The notes below the pieces were generated by a model that did not search any database, had not been told where the DNA came from, and worked only from the letters and a program-made list of their open reading frames with translations. DNA of 64,000 bases from NCBI GenBank assembly GCA_027627225.1, contig CM051025.1:53462681-53526680 (forward strand), given 5' to 3'. This document shows positions 1-12,314 of this stretch, one piece after another. Position 1 is the first letter of the stretch. Every line of letters starts with the position of its first letter. The position numbers and the translations under genes are program-made. The stretch is from Congeria kusceri. Its lineage: Eukaryota; Mollusca; Bivalvia; Myida; Dreissenidae.

Positions 1-322
1 GACGCCAAACCACGTGACCACGAGGCCGGCGGCAGGTACGCCAGTGGTATCACCACCGCCGTCTTCCAGTCGGGGTCGGCGGTCAACGTAATGGTAGAGG
101 TCTCCAACGCTAACGGCATTGGTTACTTTGAATTTCGTCTTTGTGCCAAAGATAACTCAAGCACCGAGGTAACACAAGAGTGTCTCGATGCTGGGTTACT
201 AGACATAGGACCCAAAGATACCAGGTACACTAAAGTTAAAGACGGCATCGATGAAGTGACTGTCCGCCTACCGTTTGGGCTAACGTGCGAACATTGCGTG
301 TTGCAGTGGAAGTATAACGCAG
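1..322 (+). CDS. AA15 LPMO exon (central part of catalytic domain)
   Basis: Open from base 1 in frame 1, ending GCA-G at a gtacgt donor. The translation has hallmarks of AA15 (chitin-binding type-4) enzymes: a PRDHEAGGRYASG segment, a GYFEFRLC strand, and CEHCVLQWKYNAG just before the splice. In family members the strand is usually preceded by an Asn-His in which the His is the second ligand of the copper histidine brace; here the aligned residue is Gly (ANGIGYF). The first ATG at 91 is internal and not a start. The donor phase (1) matches the exon at 2598, which restores Gly-Asp-Asn-Tyr-Gly-Cys. Family assignment is confident; catalytic activity is doubtful. Confidence 0.85.
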
Positions 323-2597
323 GTACGTCTACTGTCTTTACTGTCATTGCTACGAGTAACTTCGCATTCATACTTGTTCCCCTACAATTTGTGTCTGTAT
401 CTGGCGGAAGTCAGCTCGAATCATACCAGCTCATCAATACAAGCTAATTTCAAAGGCAATCCATTTTCTTTAATAAGCTATTCCGTAATATAATTTATGC
501 GTTTTTTGCCACCTGTGAGGTATCAAAAGTATACAGTATGACATGAAATATGTGTAAAATGGGCGGATATAAAAATGACACTTCGCCCAAAAAGTTATGA
601 TAGTTTCACGCTATATACATACTCATGTTTTACAGTAATCACATTATAAATAATCGTCCTGTCTACATAAATGCGCTAAGATGTAAACGTATTATGAATC
701 TAGCCAGTATTTTAAAGCCCCTTTTACTACTATATTTGGTTTATTTGAGTTGAACTTAAAATGTCAAGTTCTGGTCACATTTGTAATGAGACACACACTG
801 CTTTTTGTTCGAAACAGGAATATGACAGTAAATTTGCTGAAGCTTACGGTGCAAAGTATATGAAATCATGAATGAAAAGCAACATAACGATTTTTATAAA
901 TGAAATAAATACCGATATATTTAATTTCCCCTGATTAACTTTCAGAATACCGAAGACAATTGTGTATTTTGTTAATGGTTCGCATGATAAATAAATATTG
1001 CTAAGGGGTTCCCATTTATATTATGAAAATTAATTCTCTGTAACTTTTCTGTAATTGCCTCTGGTATCTTGCAAATCATGTCAGAGGATCTTTAAAAACA
1101 GACGGTTAAAGAGTTTCCTGGAATGGCTAAAGATCTGAACGTTCAGTGTATACATTTGCAATGGATTTATCTGCGAGAATTTATCTCACAGCCCCATCCC
1201 CAAAAGCAAGATTTGTGAATGACACCGAAAACATAACGTCACCGATGTCGTTTGTCACGCACATATGTATTAAATCATAACGGAACTTTACTGCTTTGAA
1301 ATTTATGATGTTGAATACTCCCAGCACGTGATGTATACGTATGTTAAGACGCTAACGTTATGCTAAATTAAAATGGGGTGTTATACTGCCTAGAGCAGCG
1401 GTAATAACGTCGAACATTTTTCATTGAATGTCATGTGTATTGATAGTTGACAGATGCCGTTCACAGATTCATTGGTTTTGTTTCAGAGATTTTGAGAACA
1501 TAAAATGTGCTCGTGCTCCAATTTTAGACGTAATATACGTGAAGACATTAATTAAAAATATTCGAATTAAACACTCTTAATTGGGTTAAAAAATACTGAA
1601 CACTTACAACAATTATCTGACTATCTACTATTAATACGTTACAGTTATGTATATTACTATTTCAAGACATATTCATATGGCAAGATGAACATTGTAATCG
1701 TACAATATATTAAGTACTACGTATTTCCCACGGTCAATTGCATTACCGAAATGCAGACTTCAGATACGGATACAGAAAATTAGATATCAACGAACACAGT
1801 CGTAAATTATGCAAACAATTTACAGCGTCATAAAATAAACATTGTTAGAATATTTGTTAAGTTATTTGCATATGAATGCAATTTAAAACAATACTTCCGC
1901 ACATAAAAAGATAACTGCGTTGTTTTTCTAATTAACTCGAAAATTATTAATTTAAATCGCAATTTAACAATTACGAAAAACGTGTCGCATATCGTCAACC
2001 GTTGCCTTTTCAACTTTTATTTGGCCATATATCATCGATCTAAATGCTCCAAACGTAGGACAAACATACCTAAATAATAACACAATGCTTACCATGTGCA
2101 ACACAATTAACGTGATAAAGTGTTAACAACATATCCATGGCCGGTATTAACAAACCTCATAAGGGAAATCTTATCTCAATTTGTACTTGGGAGGAAATTT
2201 CTAGTCAGAATTTCTATGTGAAATCCAAAAGTTTATGTTTACAATATTGTAAAGTACTTAAAATCTAGGTTGTTATTGTTGTTATTTACAAGTTGAAAAA
2301 AAATGCACAAGTGATATAAATAAAAGCCTGATCATTTTATGAATTTATGAAATTTTCTGAAGTTTTTCGTAAGTGCTTTGGGAATTCGGGCCCAGATGTA
2401 TTCCCAGTTCCATCCTGTAAAAATTATATTTAGGGAATAATTAACAATGTGTTTTGATTATTATCCGTGAATTAAACTTGTTGCATATTATACACGCTTC
2501 ATGTGAAAACAAATGAAATCATGTTAATCTACATATTGGGTTCTAAACAAAGAAGGTTGGTACAAACACATGTTAAAACATGATTTTACGTCTATAG
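323..2597 (+). other. Intron of gene A
   Basis: A 2.3-kb AT-rich intron with a gtacgt donor and tctatag acceptor. I see no exon-like open frame with splice sites, tandem repeat or recognisable mobile element in it. Confidence 0.7.
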
Positions 2598-3591
2598 GTG
2601 ACAATTACGGCTGCGAATACGACCTTGCATCCCAACAAGAAACCTGCGGATTTGGAAAAGGACAGTTTCAAACTGAGTATTTTGGCTGCGCAGACATTGC
2701 CATTTACACAGAAAGCCAAGTTGCCAAGCTCGAACAAGAAATGCTGGCATCTGAGCTGAACGTAGCTCAGACCAAGCCCCCTAAAAATGAAAGCGAGTCA
2801 TCAAACTACGGCAGCAAGCGGGTCAAACGTACACCCATTCCTCATCCACCCATGAATATGTTCCATAATCAAAATTCTGGTCTACCTGTGCCATACATGC
2901 CTTTCACAAACATAAATGGTTTTACCACCATGCAGGACCCGATGTTCCAGACGCAGATTGCCCCGCAATCGATGTGGCAATGGCAAAGCGAGCCTCAGGA
3001 GAGAATAAGGAGACGTGTGCAAGATCCTAATGTTATGTTTAGCAGCGGCTTCGATAATCGGGGCAGCCGTGTCCGGGTTAGTTTCAATATGAGAAACAAT
3101 GGGGAGCAACTTATGATTCCAGACAGAATGGCACTACCTAGTCCAGCATTGATACGCGTGCCGGAGCCGACAGTTGAATCGTTATTCGAAGCCAGAAGAG
3201 AAGAAATATTGCCAACACCGAGACCGCCTGTTGTTCGCCGAGTTGAATCCAGAATACAGCGAAATTTCATTGACCCATTAAATCCACAATTAGGCACCAA
3301 AACTACGTTTAGTACCCTAACGCAACGGGTATTGGCCACTCAGTATGCCCCGACAAAACAATGTCAGTACTGTCCGTTCGACCAGTGTTTGGATGACACA
3401 CTTAAAATTGACAATCTCTTCCCAGGCCTGTTTGATAACCCGACCCAGTTTATGGAATGTAGGAAATACGAAAGATTGTTCAGAATCGGAGACTTTGATA
3501 TCGTGAAAGAGGGCCTACCAGACTGTACACATCCACGCTTTAGACGACAACTCAGGAGAATGGCCGATGACGACATCGGTTGCTGCGCAAC
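2598..3591 (+). CDS. AA15 LPMO C-terminal end plus long linker and first cysteines of C-terminal module
   Basis: The exon begins with the end of the AA15 domain: a Cys-rich segment (QQETCGFGKGQFQ) and the family signature GCADIAI, near residues 10-38. After it comes a 250-residue low-complexity region rich in Pro, Gln, Asn and Arg, with three furin-type sites: RVKR at 2819-2830, an RIRRR cluster near 3002-3016, and RFRR at 3536-3547 followed at once by QLRR. Near the end are CxYCxxxxC, two further Cys and a Cys-Cys pair. A gtaagt donor follows GCA-AC (phase 2). A proprotein cut by subtilisin-like convertases to release the C-terminal module is a reasonable inference; the sites themselves are directly visible. 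Confidence 0.85.
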
Positions 3592-4286
3592 GTAAGTTTG
3601 ATATTTTGTTCACATAGAAAAAAATAAACAACAATGTTTTTAACTAATGTAATTAATTATCATTGAGCTTAATTAGAAACTTCTTATTCTTGACTATTCA
3701 TTGATTGCTGACTACAATTCTCTTGACAATGCAGTATATGACAGACATCGACTATGCATAACTTGCAAAACGTTACTTACTTAACTATGCATTGATTACA
3801 GGACTATTTTTTACTATACATTGATTACAAACCATCATTCTCTTTACTATGCATTGATTACACAATTCTGAAGACCTTCAATGCTAGTGATGTTTTCAGA
3901 AGGGCTGGTTTCCTGTATACTGTAGCATTCGTATAACAACTACCATTGCGCCTTGTTATTCATATCCGACATCAATGGAATAATGACATGTATTAAAAGG
4001 ACTAGTTCACATATTGACGAATTTACAATTTTTCAACATTTTGTTACCGATTACAAAAATAAACGAACAGTGTATTCCACGGAGCAAAATAACACTACGG
4101 ACCAACATATATACTGTACACGCCGTTTTGTTTATGAGTAATAATCAGTTTAAATTGATACATTTATAAAGCGTTCATAACGCTAACCGATGGAATAATT
4201 TGAAGTGTTTCTGTTGTTTTTGTTGAAACTGTTGACATTACGTGGAACACTCACATAAAGTAAATAATTAAGGATGAATTACAGAA

Positions 4287-4359
4287 GTTGGAATGGCCGA
4301 GTGGTTAGGGTGAATGCCTTTTTATACGCAGATCCCTGGTTCGAACCCCGGTGGAACCA
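4287..4359 (+). pseudogene. tRNA-like relic or SINE head
   Basis: A 73-nt stretch has a Ser/Leu-type A box (TGGCCGAGTGG) and a near-perfect B box (GGTTCGAACCC), ends in ACCA and is followed by a T-run. The seven-base ends do not pair as an acceptor stem, the T stem has one mismatch and no clean anticodon stem forms. I therefore call it a tRNA pseudogene or tRNA-derived SINE head, not a working tRNA. Confidence 0.5.
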
Positions 4360-5628
4360 ATTTTTTATTTAAGCAAAAATACTTTTCTTCTTCTTATACT
4401 TGAGGTTTTAGTTCCAATGCTTAAATTTGTCAAATTAAGACATTTAATGGAGTACTTCAAAAAATGCGAAAATGTGTGAACAAGTCCCTTTAATAAGTGA
4501 TTTAAGTAATTTATCAAGAGATACAACCATTTATTGAAACGAAGATGTAATTTACTTCTTAATATAAAGAGCAGAGTTTGAAGCGATTTATAATGCAACA
4601 AAATGAATTTTCCAAGAATAATGTTTAAACATGACAATGAACATAACATTTTTTTTTATCAAACGATGATTTAACATTTATCTAACAATATGACAATGCG
4701 TCTGCCGTTTAATGTGAAAAAAACCCGTTTCATATTTATATTATTTAGTCACGCCACACAATCTTTATTGACAATGCATGTAAAACAGTAGATACAACTC
4801 AATTATTAAAACGAAATCTATTTAATGGACGCGGTACATACGGGCTTGCGCTTCAAGGGACACACGCGTGGTTGCGAGTACAAAAAGGGAACGGTTAATT
4901 AAGGTTTGACAGATACATAAATACTGCATTACGAGACGAAAACGTTTAAATAAACGCAGTATTTTACAGGTTTCATGTTTGGCTTATTAGCATTTTTCAA
5001 AATTAAGGAACAAACAAAACCATCAAAACTGAGTCGCTTGCGTGTCAGAGCATTGTGCATTTTGGCGAATAGTTAAAGTGGACATCAGGATTTCATTCGA
5101 CATGTGCAGAAAGCAAATGTTCATAACACGTTAATTCATAGGATCATGAATTTTGTATGAAAACCGGAGTCCAATTCAATGATCGCGTGCATTCTGACAA
5201 ATGGTATATTGCATATTCATGTATTGAATTGTTAAAAGCTTAAATACATGGAGAGTTTTTAATTGTTCGTTTCCTTCATTGTAGCCAATTTATCCTGTGT
5301 GTGGCTTTAGTTCTGTTGTTTTGTAAATAGTTTTAAACATTATTCTTCTGTTTTTAATTATAAATGATGTAGTCATCAACCTAATATATAAGTTGTTTTC
5401 TAACATGAATAAAAACACTTTTCCACGTATTATTGAATCTGCATTATAAATGTATCATTCATACAATTTAGTGAGGTTTTGAGGTGTTTTTGAACGTAAT
5501 ACTACTTATATTTCAACAATTCATTTCACAATGTGTGTTCTAACAAAACTGCAGGCGAACCTAAAACGTACGGTTACACAAATGGGCACCGTTTACAACG
5601 AGCGGGCAAATAAATGCGGGTTGGCTTG

Positions 5629-5659
5629 TATATAAACTCGTTGTATTGCAATTAGTCAG
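5629..5659 (+). promoter_or_regulatory. Possible intronic core promoter (TATA box plus initiator)
   Basis: TATATAAA at 5629-5636 is followed by a TCAG initiator-like motif whose A is at 5658, a spacing of 29 bases that suits a TATA promoter. It lies in the same orientation as gene A, 68 bases before an ATG mini-exon. In AT-rich DNA such motifs can arise by chance. Confidence 0.3.
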
Positions 5660-5726
5660 CTCGACGCTCAGGTACATCCTAACATTTTTAACGACATACT
5701 CGTACGTTTGTACTGTCATTTGAATA

Positions 5727-5764
5727 ATGCATCTGCTGCATGCTCTCTGCTGTGCGAGTGACAG
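5727..5764 (+). CDS. Possible alternative first coding exon of gene A (speculative)
   Basis: ATG plus 11 codons encoding a short hydrophobic start (MHLLHALCCASD), ending GAC-AG at a gtaacc donor. The donor phase (2) is the one needed to splice into the exon at 10919, which would give a short protein holding only the cysteine-knot-like part. The phase match has a one-in-three chance of being accidental, and the hydrophobic run is short for a signal peptide. Confidence 0.2.
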
Positions 5765-6310
5765 GTAACCGCTTTTTTTCGCTTTCGTTCGTTACAAGTA
5801 TTACGTAAACATTTTTGACAATGAATGAAGTTTTGTATAGGACATACTTAGCAAACGCATCCAAGAGAGATGAAACTGCATAGGCAAATATCCTTGAAAT
5901 GTTTTAACACGATGCAAATATTTAACATGAACACATCTCATACAATGTTTGATAAACGTCTGGTAAGTGCCTTCCGTCTAAAATAAACGACGTACTCAGT
6001 AAACTTCTCATACCATACATGCCACAATGCCTAATTGATGTTAAATAGTCTGTAACACTGGATATTGTTGCTTCTTCTTTGAATACCAACGCCAAGTCTA
6101 AAACCATGTATTTGTCAATATTAACATATTTAATTCTTGCAAATGGAGAACATACGCCACTGATCAGTTGCACATTCTTTCATAAAATGTGTGCGTTGTC
6201 AAAGGAAAAAACAACAACAATTTATTAAAATGACATTCGTGACCTGTGTGTTAATTCATGTGTATCTTACTGTGCGACAATAATGCAATGCCGTTGGTAA
6301 AGGTTTCATC

Positions 6311-7977
6311 ATTTAATTCATCCAGTCATTCACACAATAGTCGGATGTGTTACTACAATACGTACTACAGTAACAGTATGAAAATCGCTATTTAATTCAT
6401 CCAGTCATTCACACAATAGTCGGATGTTGTTACTACAATACGTACTACAGTAACAGTATGAAAATCGCTATTTAATTCATCCAGTCATTCACACAATAGT
6501 CGGATGTGTTACTACAATACGTACTACAGTAACAGTATGAAAATCGCTATTTAATTCATCCAGTCATTCACACAATAGTCGGATGTTGTTACTACAATAC
6601 GTACTACAGTAACAGTATGAAAATCGCTATTTAATTCATCCAGTCATTCACACAATAGTCGGATGTGTTACTACAATACGTACTACAGTAACAGTATGAA
6701 AATCGCTATTTAATTCATCCAGTCATTCACACAATAGTCGGATGTGTTACTACAATACGTACTACAGTAACAGTATGAAAATCGCTATTTAATTCATCCA
6801 GTCATTCACACAATAGTCGGATGTTGTTACTACAATACGTACTACAGTAACAGTATGAAAATCGCTATTTAATTCATCCAGTCATTCACACAATAGTCGG
6901 ATGTGTTACTACAATACGTACTACAGTAACAGTATGAAAATCGCTATTTAATTCATCCAGTCATTCACACAATAGTCGGATGTGTTACTACAATACGTAC
7001 TACAGTAACAGTATGAAAACCGCTATTTAATTCATCCAGTCATTCACACAATAGTCGGATGTGTTACTACAATACGTACTACAGTAACAGTATGAAAATC
7101 GCTATTTAATTCATCCAGTCATTCACACAATAGTCGGATGTGTTACTACAATACGTACTACAGTAACAGTATGAAAACCGCTATTTAATTCATCCAGTCA
7201 TTCACACAATAGTCGGATGTGTTACTACAATACGTACTACAGTAACAGTATGAAAATCGCTATTTAATTCATCCAGTCATTCACACAATAGTCGGATGTG
7301 TTACTACAATACGTACTACAGTAACAGTATGAAAACCGCTATTTAATTCATCCAGTCATTCACACAATAGTCGGATGTGTTACTACAATACGTACTACAG
7401 TAACAGTATGAAAATCGCTATTTAATTCATCCAGTCATTCACACAATAGTCGGATGTGTTACTACAATACGTACTACAGTAACAGTATGAAAACCGCTAT
7501 TTAATTCATCCAGTCATTCACACAATAGTCGGATGTGTTACTACAATACGTACTACAGTAACAGTATGAAAATCGCTATTTAATTCATCCAGTCATTCAC
7601 ACAATAGTCGGATGTGTTACTACAATACGTACTACAGTAACAGTATGAAAATCGCTATTTAATTCATCCAGTCATTCACACAATAGTCGGATGTGTTACT
7701 ACAATACGTACTACAGTAACGGTATGAAAATCGCTATTTAATTCATCCAGTCATTCACACAATAGTCGGATGTGTTACTACAATACGTACTACAGTAACG
7801 GTATGAAAATCGCTATTTAATTCATCCAGTCATTCACACAATAGTCGGATGTGTTACTACAATACGTACTACAGTAACGGTATGAAAATCGCTATTTAAT
7901 TCATCCAGTCATTCACACAATAGTCGGATGTGTTACTACAATACGTACTACAGTAACAGTATGAAAATCGCTAACGA
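6311..7977 (+). repeat. 79-bp tandem satellite, 21 copies
   Basis: Twenty-one head-to-tail copies of a 79-80 bp unit with very high identity. Variant positions mark subfamilies: a GTTGTT insertion in copies 2, 4 and 7; AAAACCG in alternate copies 9, 11, 13 and 15; ACGGTATG in copies 18-20. The alternation shows that two-unit blocks of about 158 bp were amplified. No spacers differ, so it is not a CRISPR. Confidence 0.97.
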
Positions 7978-8139
7978 CCATAGAGTGATAACATTATTTT
8001 TGGTACTTATGACTGATTCCTAGAAATGGTTGAAGTACTTTTATCATTATGAGCAGCTTTAAGGTATAATGCATATTACGATGCATTACTGTTATAGGGA
8101 CATGCCCCGTAATTACCATAATTATTTTGTCGTAATATA

Positions 8140-8690
8140 AGGTAAATAAGGCTAAATGGTTTAGACGTTGACAACGATTATAAAGAAGCTAGAAGACAGT
8201 ATCATGTAGTTTTGCAAGCACTTTTAAACCATTTAAAATCAATAATTTAACATACACAATGACTAATATAGGACAGGTAATTGAACTCTGGCGCTCCCCC
8301 AATAAATACTGGTATACGTTAAGACACATAACGATCATACACTATTTCCTGCAAGTGCTGAATGCCTACATGTACGTCTTGGCAGCAATGTATGCATCCT
8401 TCTCGTAATGCTCGTATAATAAATTTATGTACATGGTACACTATCAAAGTCAATTCCAAGGTCCCAATTAATTGCATATTTGCTGTCTGAGATCTAATAT
8501 GATAGTTGAGTCGGTTCAGGAAAGAAAAATAGTTATATATTAAAGGATTCTTATTTTCTCTTTAAGGGTACAAAGTTGTAAACCAAAATGTACGGCTATT
8601 GTTTATCAATTAATGCAATCGCTTCTGTTTAATAAACCTCTTAATAATGAACAATTGTTCCTGAATATATTATTTTGTATTATAGTACAC
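8140..8690. repeat. Old duplicated intronic block, copy 1
   Basis: Matches the segment at about 9960-10510 over roughly 550 bp at diverged identity; best at ggcgctcccc..aataaatactgg and cctcttaataatgaac. Read on the minus strand the middle looks like broken coding sequence: VPC, then HIAAKT interrupted by stops. This recalls the C-terminal domain of molluscan short-chain collagen C4-like proteins (DHDVPCAVC type motif), but the call is weak. Confidence 0.45.
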
Positions 8691-9959
8691 CATATCCCAA
8701 ACATGAAATACTAAAACCAACTTTCATTTCAGAACAAACTTAAAACTTGATTAGACAATAAAAAATACCAACTGTACTTTCACTCCAAGGATGTAAAATA
8801 ACAACGGATTTTTTAAACACCGAAATCTCGTTTTAGTCAGCCTATGGGGTATATAGCTTTGTAAATGTCTATTTGTCAAATCCATATATAAATTAATGAA
8901 ACAAAGTATGAAAATACTATGAAAATCTTACAAGAATCTATTTAGTTGACTACATCACTCGATTAATCTATGTTTCTGGCGAAATTATCATGCCTATGTT
9001 TATCCTATTTCAACCCTTTCTTTCATGTTATTACGAGGCAAGCCAGATAATGGTATTATGATAATATGACGATTGTCATGAGTGCACGTTTCCATTTTAA
9101 TAAATGTCATATTTAAAATATATATTTAATAACAATACATTTTGCTAACCGGTCTATAGATATTTTACATTTCATCTATTAATAATTAATTCGATTAGTA
9201 TTTTTGGTTACACTGTAACAATGATTTTCACTGTATCAAATTATTTATGTCAAATAAAGTATTTGTATCGTTTTTTTTTTGTCTGCTTGAAATTGTTATG
9301 ATACATGTTTGAACAATTCCTAACACAAGAAATAGTCATTCAGATCGTTGTAATAAGACGGCATCATATAAACAGTTAAGATCATACCGCAACCTATTTA
9401 ATTGGAAGTTTAACCTTTCTAGGACCTGCATTTGCCATTAGAACATTAGCCATTTTCGATATCAAGCGGCATTTTGAATATTGCACAGATTTAAACGTAC
9501 ATTGGGAACGTAAACAGTAGTTGTACTGATATATACGGAGTTACATTATTAATGTTGAGGTCATGAATGAGAATTTACAATTCCGTGTTGACATTTAAGT
9601 TAATTGTCTTTGAAATAATTAAGACATATTAACAACGCTGTTATTGCGCTCGTTAGCAAGTCGTTAGATTTACGATAAACTATTTAAAAAGTGCATTGGA
9701 ACATATGTTGTAACGTACGGCATACTGTCTTATTACAAGGGCATATCGACGTCGGTAACGTTTGTACTCAATTATTGAGCATGTATTGAAAATACACTAA
9801 TCAAACATTTTTATTTACTTTCTGATTGTCATTGTCGTGGTCGCGTTGTTCCTTATTCACGATATATACTGAAACGAATGTTTTGTATCTTAGTAGCGTC
9901 TTTAATTTAACGGAGATATTATATTGTCATGTTGATTATATATTTTTGTTTAGTATTCA

Positions 9960-10510
9960 ATGCAAATTAGGCTAAATGATTTTGCGTAATTTAAAGGATT
10001 GAAAAGAAGCAAGCTAATAGAATGATTTAGCTTTGCAAACACGTGTTGCGTTTTAAACTGTATTCATATTCATAATTTTTATTGACCAGAAACATGATTG
10101 TAGCAGAAATTGAACCCTGGCGCTCCCGAATAAATACTGGGATACATTTTGACACATATATCCCGCACCGTGTTCTGCTTAAGCCAAAATGCCTTCATGT
10201 CCGCCTTGATACCAACATATAAACCACTATTGCTATTATAATAAGTTAATGCACATGGTACACACTCAAAGTCATTTCGAAATTCCAAATCAATTGCATA
10301 ATTTGCTATTTGAATTGCTAGATCTCACACGAGTCAATGCAGAAAAGAAATACATTTCTATATTATAGTATTTTAATTTATTTACAAATTAAGAATACAT
10401 AGCCATGAACCAAAGAGTAAGACCATGTTCATAAATTATTTAATCGTTTCTATTTAATGAACCTCTTAATAATGAACCATTGTTCCCGAATATGTTATTG
10501 TACACTTTGT
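9960..10510. repeat. Old duplicated intronic block, copy 2
   Basis: Partner of 8140-8690. The minus strand of 10079-10288 stays open for 69 codons with a CVPCAL motif and a YSGAPGFNFC segment, again faintly like a C4-collagen-type C-terminal domain. No supporting splice structure is visible, so I treat it as a relic. Confidence 0.4.
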
Positions 10511-10918
10511 TTCCAAACATTCTTGAGGACTGCAGTCTACTTGTGCAAAGTCGTCATAAAATTCAATATACTTAATTTTCACTTTGCATTTTAAGCTCTA
10601 TGCATAACCCATCATATGAATTTGTAACCAATTTAATTATAGTTTTGTTATTTTTTACCTTATGGAAAACAATTAACAATACGTATATTCTTACTTAAAT
10701 GATGCCAGGTTGTCAGAATGTCTTATGATCGATTAGAAGTTTAAACTTCGACATAGACCATTACCACGCCGTAATACACATTGCTGTGAAATTAATACCA
10801 ATAATGTTGTTACGACGTATTTGTATAAATTGTGACTTTCGTCTGGATCACGATAGTTGTAACAGAGCTGTTCCTTATATTGGTTATGCAATGTATTTTA
10901 ATCTATTTGATATTTCAG

Positions 10919-11026
10919 GCGCCCACAGGTAATTCTTCCTCTGACTGTAGAAGCAGACAACGATGCCTTTAACGTGGTACAACTTGGAAACGATAAACAA
11001 CAATTTATTGTGCAAGGAATTTGCGG
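10919..11026 (+). CDS. Spaetzle-like cystine-knot module, first half (gene A)
   Basis: A 108-nt exon with tatttcag acceptor and gttagt donor; phases 2 in and 2 out. It continues directly from the Cys-Cys pair in the previous exon and encodes a beta-strand-like RPQVILPLTVEA run, an FNVVQLGNDKQQFIVQ strand and a Cys (GIC). The order (Cys, hydrophobic strand ending in a small residue, then V..........Q..V..C) follows the Spaetzle cytokine domain. It has no ATG of its own, so its support comes from phase and motif. Confidence 0.7.
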
Positions 11027-12314
11027 GTTAGTTGTGCATTTGTAACATTTACGTATACTTGTTTCTGTACTATTCCTCAACATCATAGCTCTATGCATTA
11101 CTCCGTAGATCTAGAATAAAACAGCGATGTAGCTCATTGTTCTACACGTAGATGCTACTGGCTGCGATGATTGTAAAGGCTGTGCACAGGTTGACATAAA
11201 TATAGTTATATACTAACACATCAAATTTCCAAAGAATCTCATTGTTAAATAACAACAGCTCTTGGCCTTGTTGCTTTTTATTTAATTCAAATGGAGCAAG
11301 TCTTGTCTCTGTGGTCTTTGTGGACAAATCTCCCTATCCTCCTAAAACACAATTTGTCTACTTATACACTCCCGTAAATCGGCGTCACCATGCATTGCAA
11401 TGCCACGAAAATAAATTTAGAAAAAAAACCTGATAAACTATTGCATCGTATTGACTCTTTTACGAAATGATATTTTTACTATTTGCTTTATTGCTTACTT
11501 TCGAGTATGTACCACAGATGGACACTCAACTATGTACTGGTCTCTAAACTTAACGTACCAGAGACGAACCTGTAGACGGCGCATTTCTATACACACATTA
11601 GATGAATTTACAAAAAAACTTCTTTCTATGATTGACATTGTAACAGGTAGGATCACATAACGGCGCGAACAGTGACAGTGATGTTTTCTATTACGGCAAT
11701 TAAGTTTTCATAAAATTTAACTCTCATATTTTTAACATCCGCTCGCGACATTCGTGACAACCCGATGTTTTGTTGTGTTTTTGACATATTGTTTTATAGT
11801 CGTATTGCAACAATGAAGGAAGGAAGAGCATGCACAGCTCTGATGGTGTAAAAGATCTTATATTTATGTTACTCAATCGAAAAAAATATTATGTTAATTC
11901 ATTTTAAAAAAAAACGAGTCATTTCTAAACATCCATTCACTCTAACATATTTTTGTCACCAGATATACAATTACAAAATCCGAGATAATTCATCTGTATT
12001 GAAAATGCTACAATGGTAAAACGGTTCGTCTTTCATATGTTTGTTAAAAGTTATTTTAACATTGTTGTTTATGTATATTTTATATCTTTATAATATATCA
12101 CTTTAGGCCTATTCTGTTGTTATACTTTACGGCTCTTTGACCACATCTTTATAACTATTATGCATATGTTTGTGCATTATACCAAAGTGAAAAATGTGCA
12201 TTTCATTGTATGTCTAATTTACGTTTTGGCTTCAAAATTTAAAATAGAAATAGCATGTATACATGTATGCATGTTTAAGGAAAATAATCACATTTACTAT
12301 ACATTCTCTTGTAG
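11027..12314 (+). other. Intron of gene A
   Basis: A 1.3-kb AT-rich intron between a gttagt donor and a cttgtag acceptor. I see nothing else in it that I can support. Confidence 0.65.

Larger units (their letters stand above)
3592..10918 (+). other. Large intron of gene A (7.3 kb)
   Basis: Between a gtaagt donor and a tatttcag acceptor. It contains a tRNA-like relic (4287-4359), a promoter-like TATA/initiator plus mini-exon (5629-5764), a 79-bp tandem array (6311-7977) and two copies of an old duplicated block (about 8140-8690 and 9960-10510). Elsewhere it is AT-rich with nothing I can support. Confidence 0.7.

Noticed and set aside
123..371. Minus-strand frame opposite the first AA15 exon
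   Set aside because: Shadow of the real plus-strand coding exon.
4365..4649. A 94-codon minus-strand frame after the tRNA-like relic
   Set aside because: Leu-rich low-complexity translation of AT-rich intron; no splice or domain support.
6311..7977. Regular direct repeats resembling a CRISPR array
   Set aside because: The whole 79-bp unit repeats without unique spacers, and the host is a eukaryote; this is satellite DNA.
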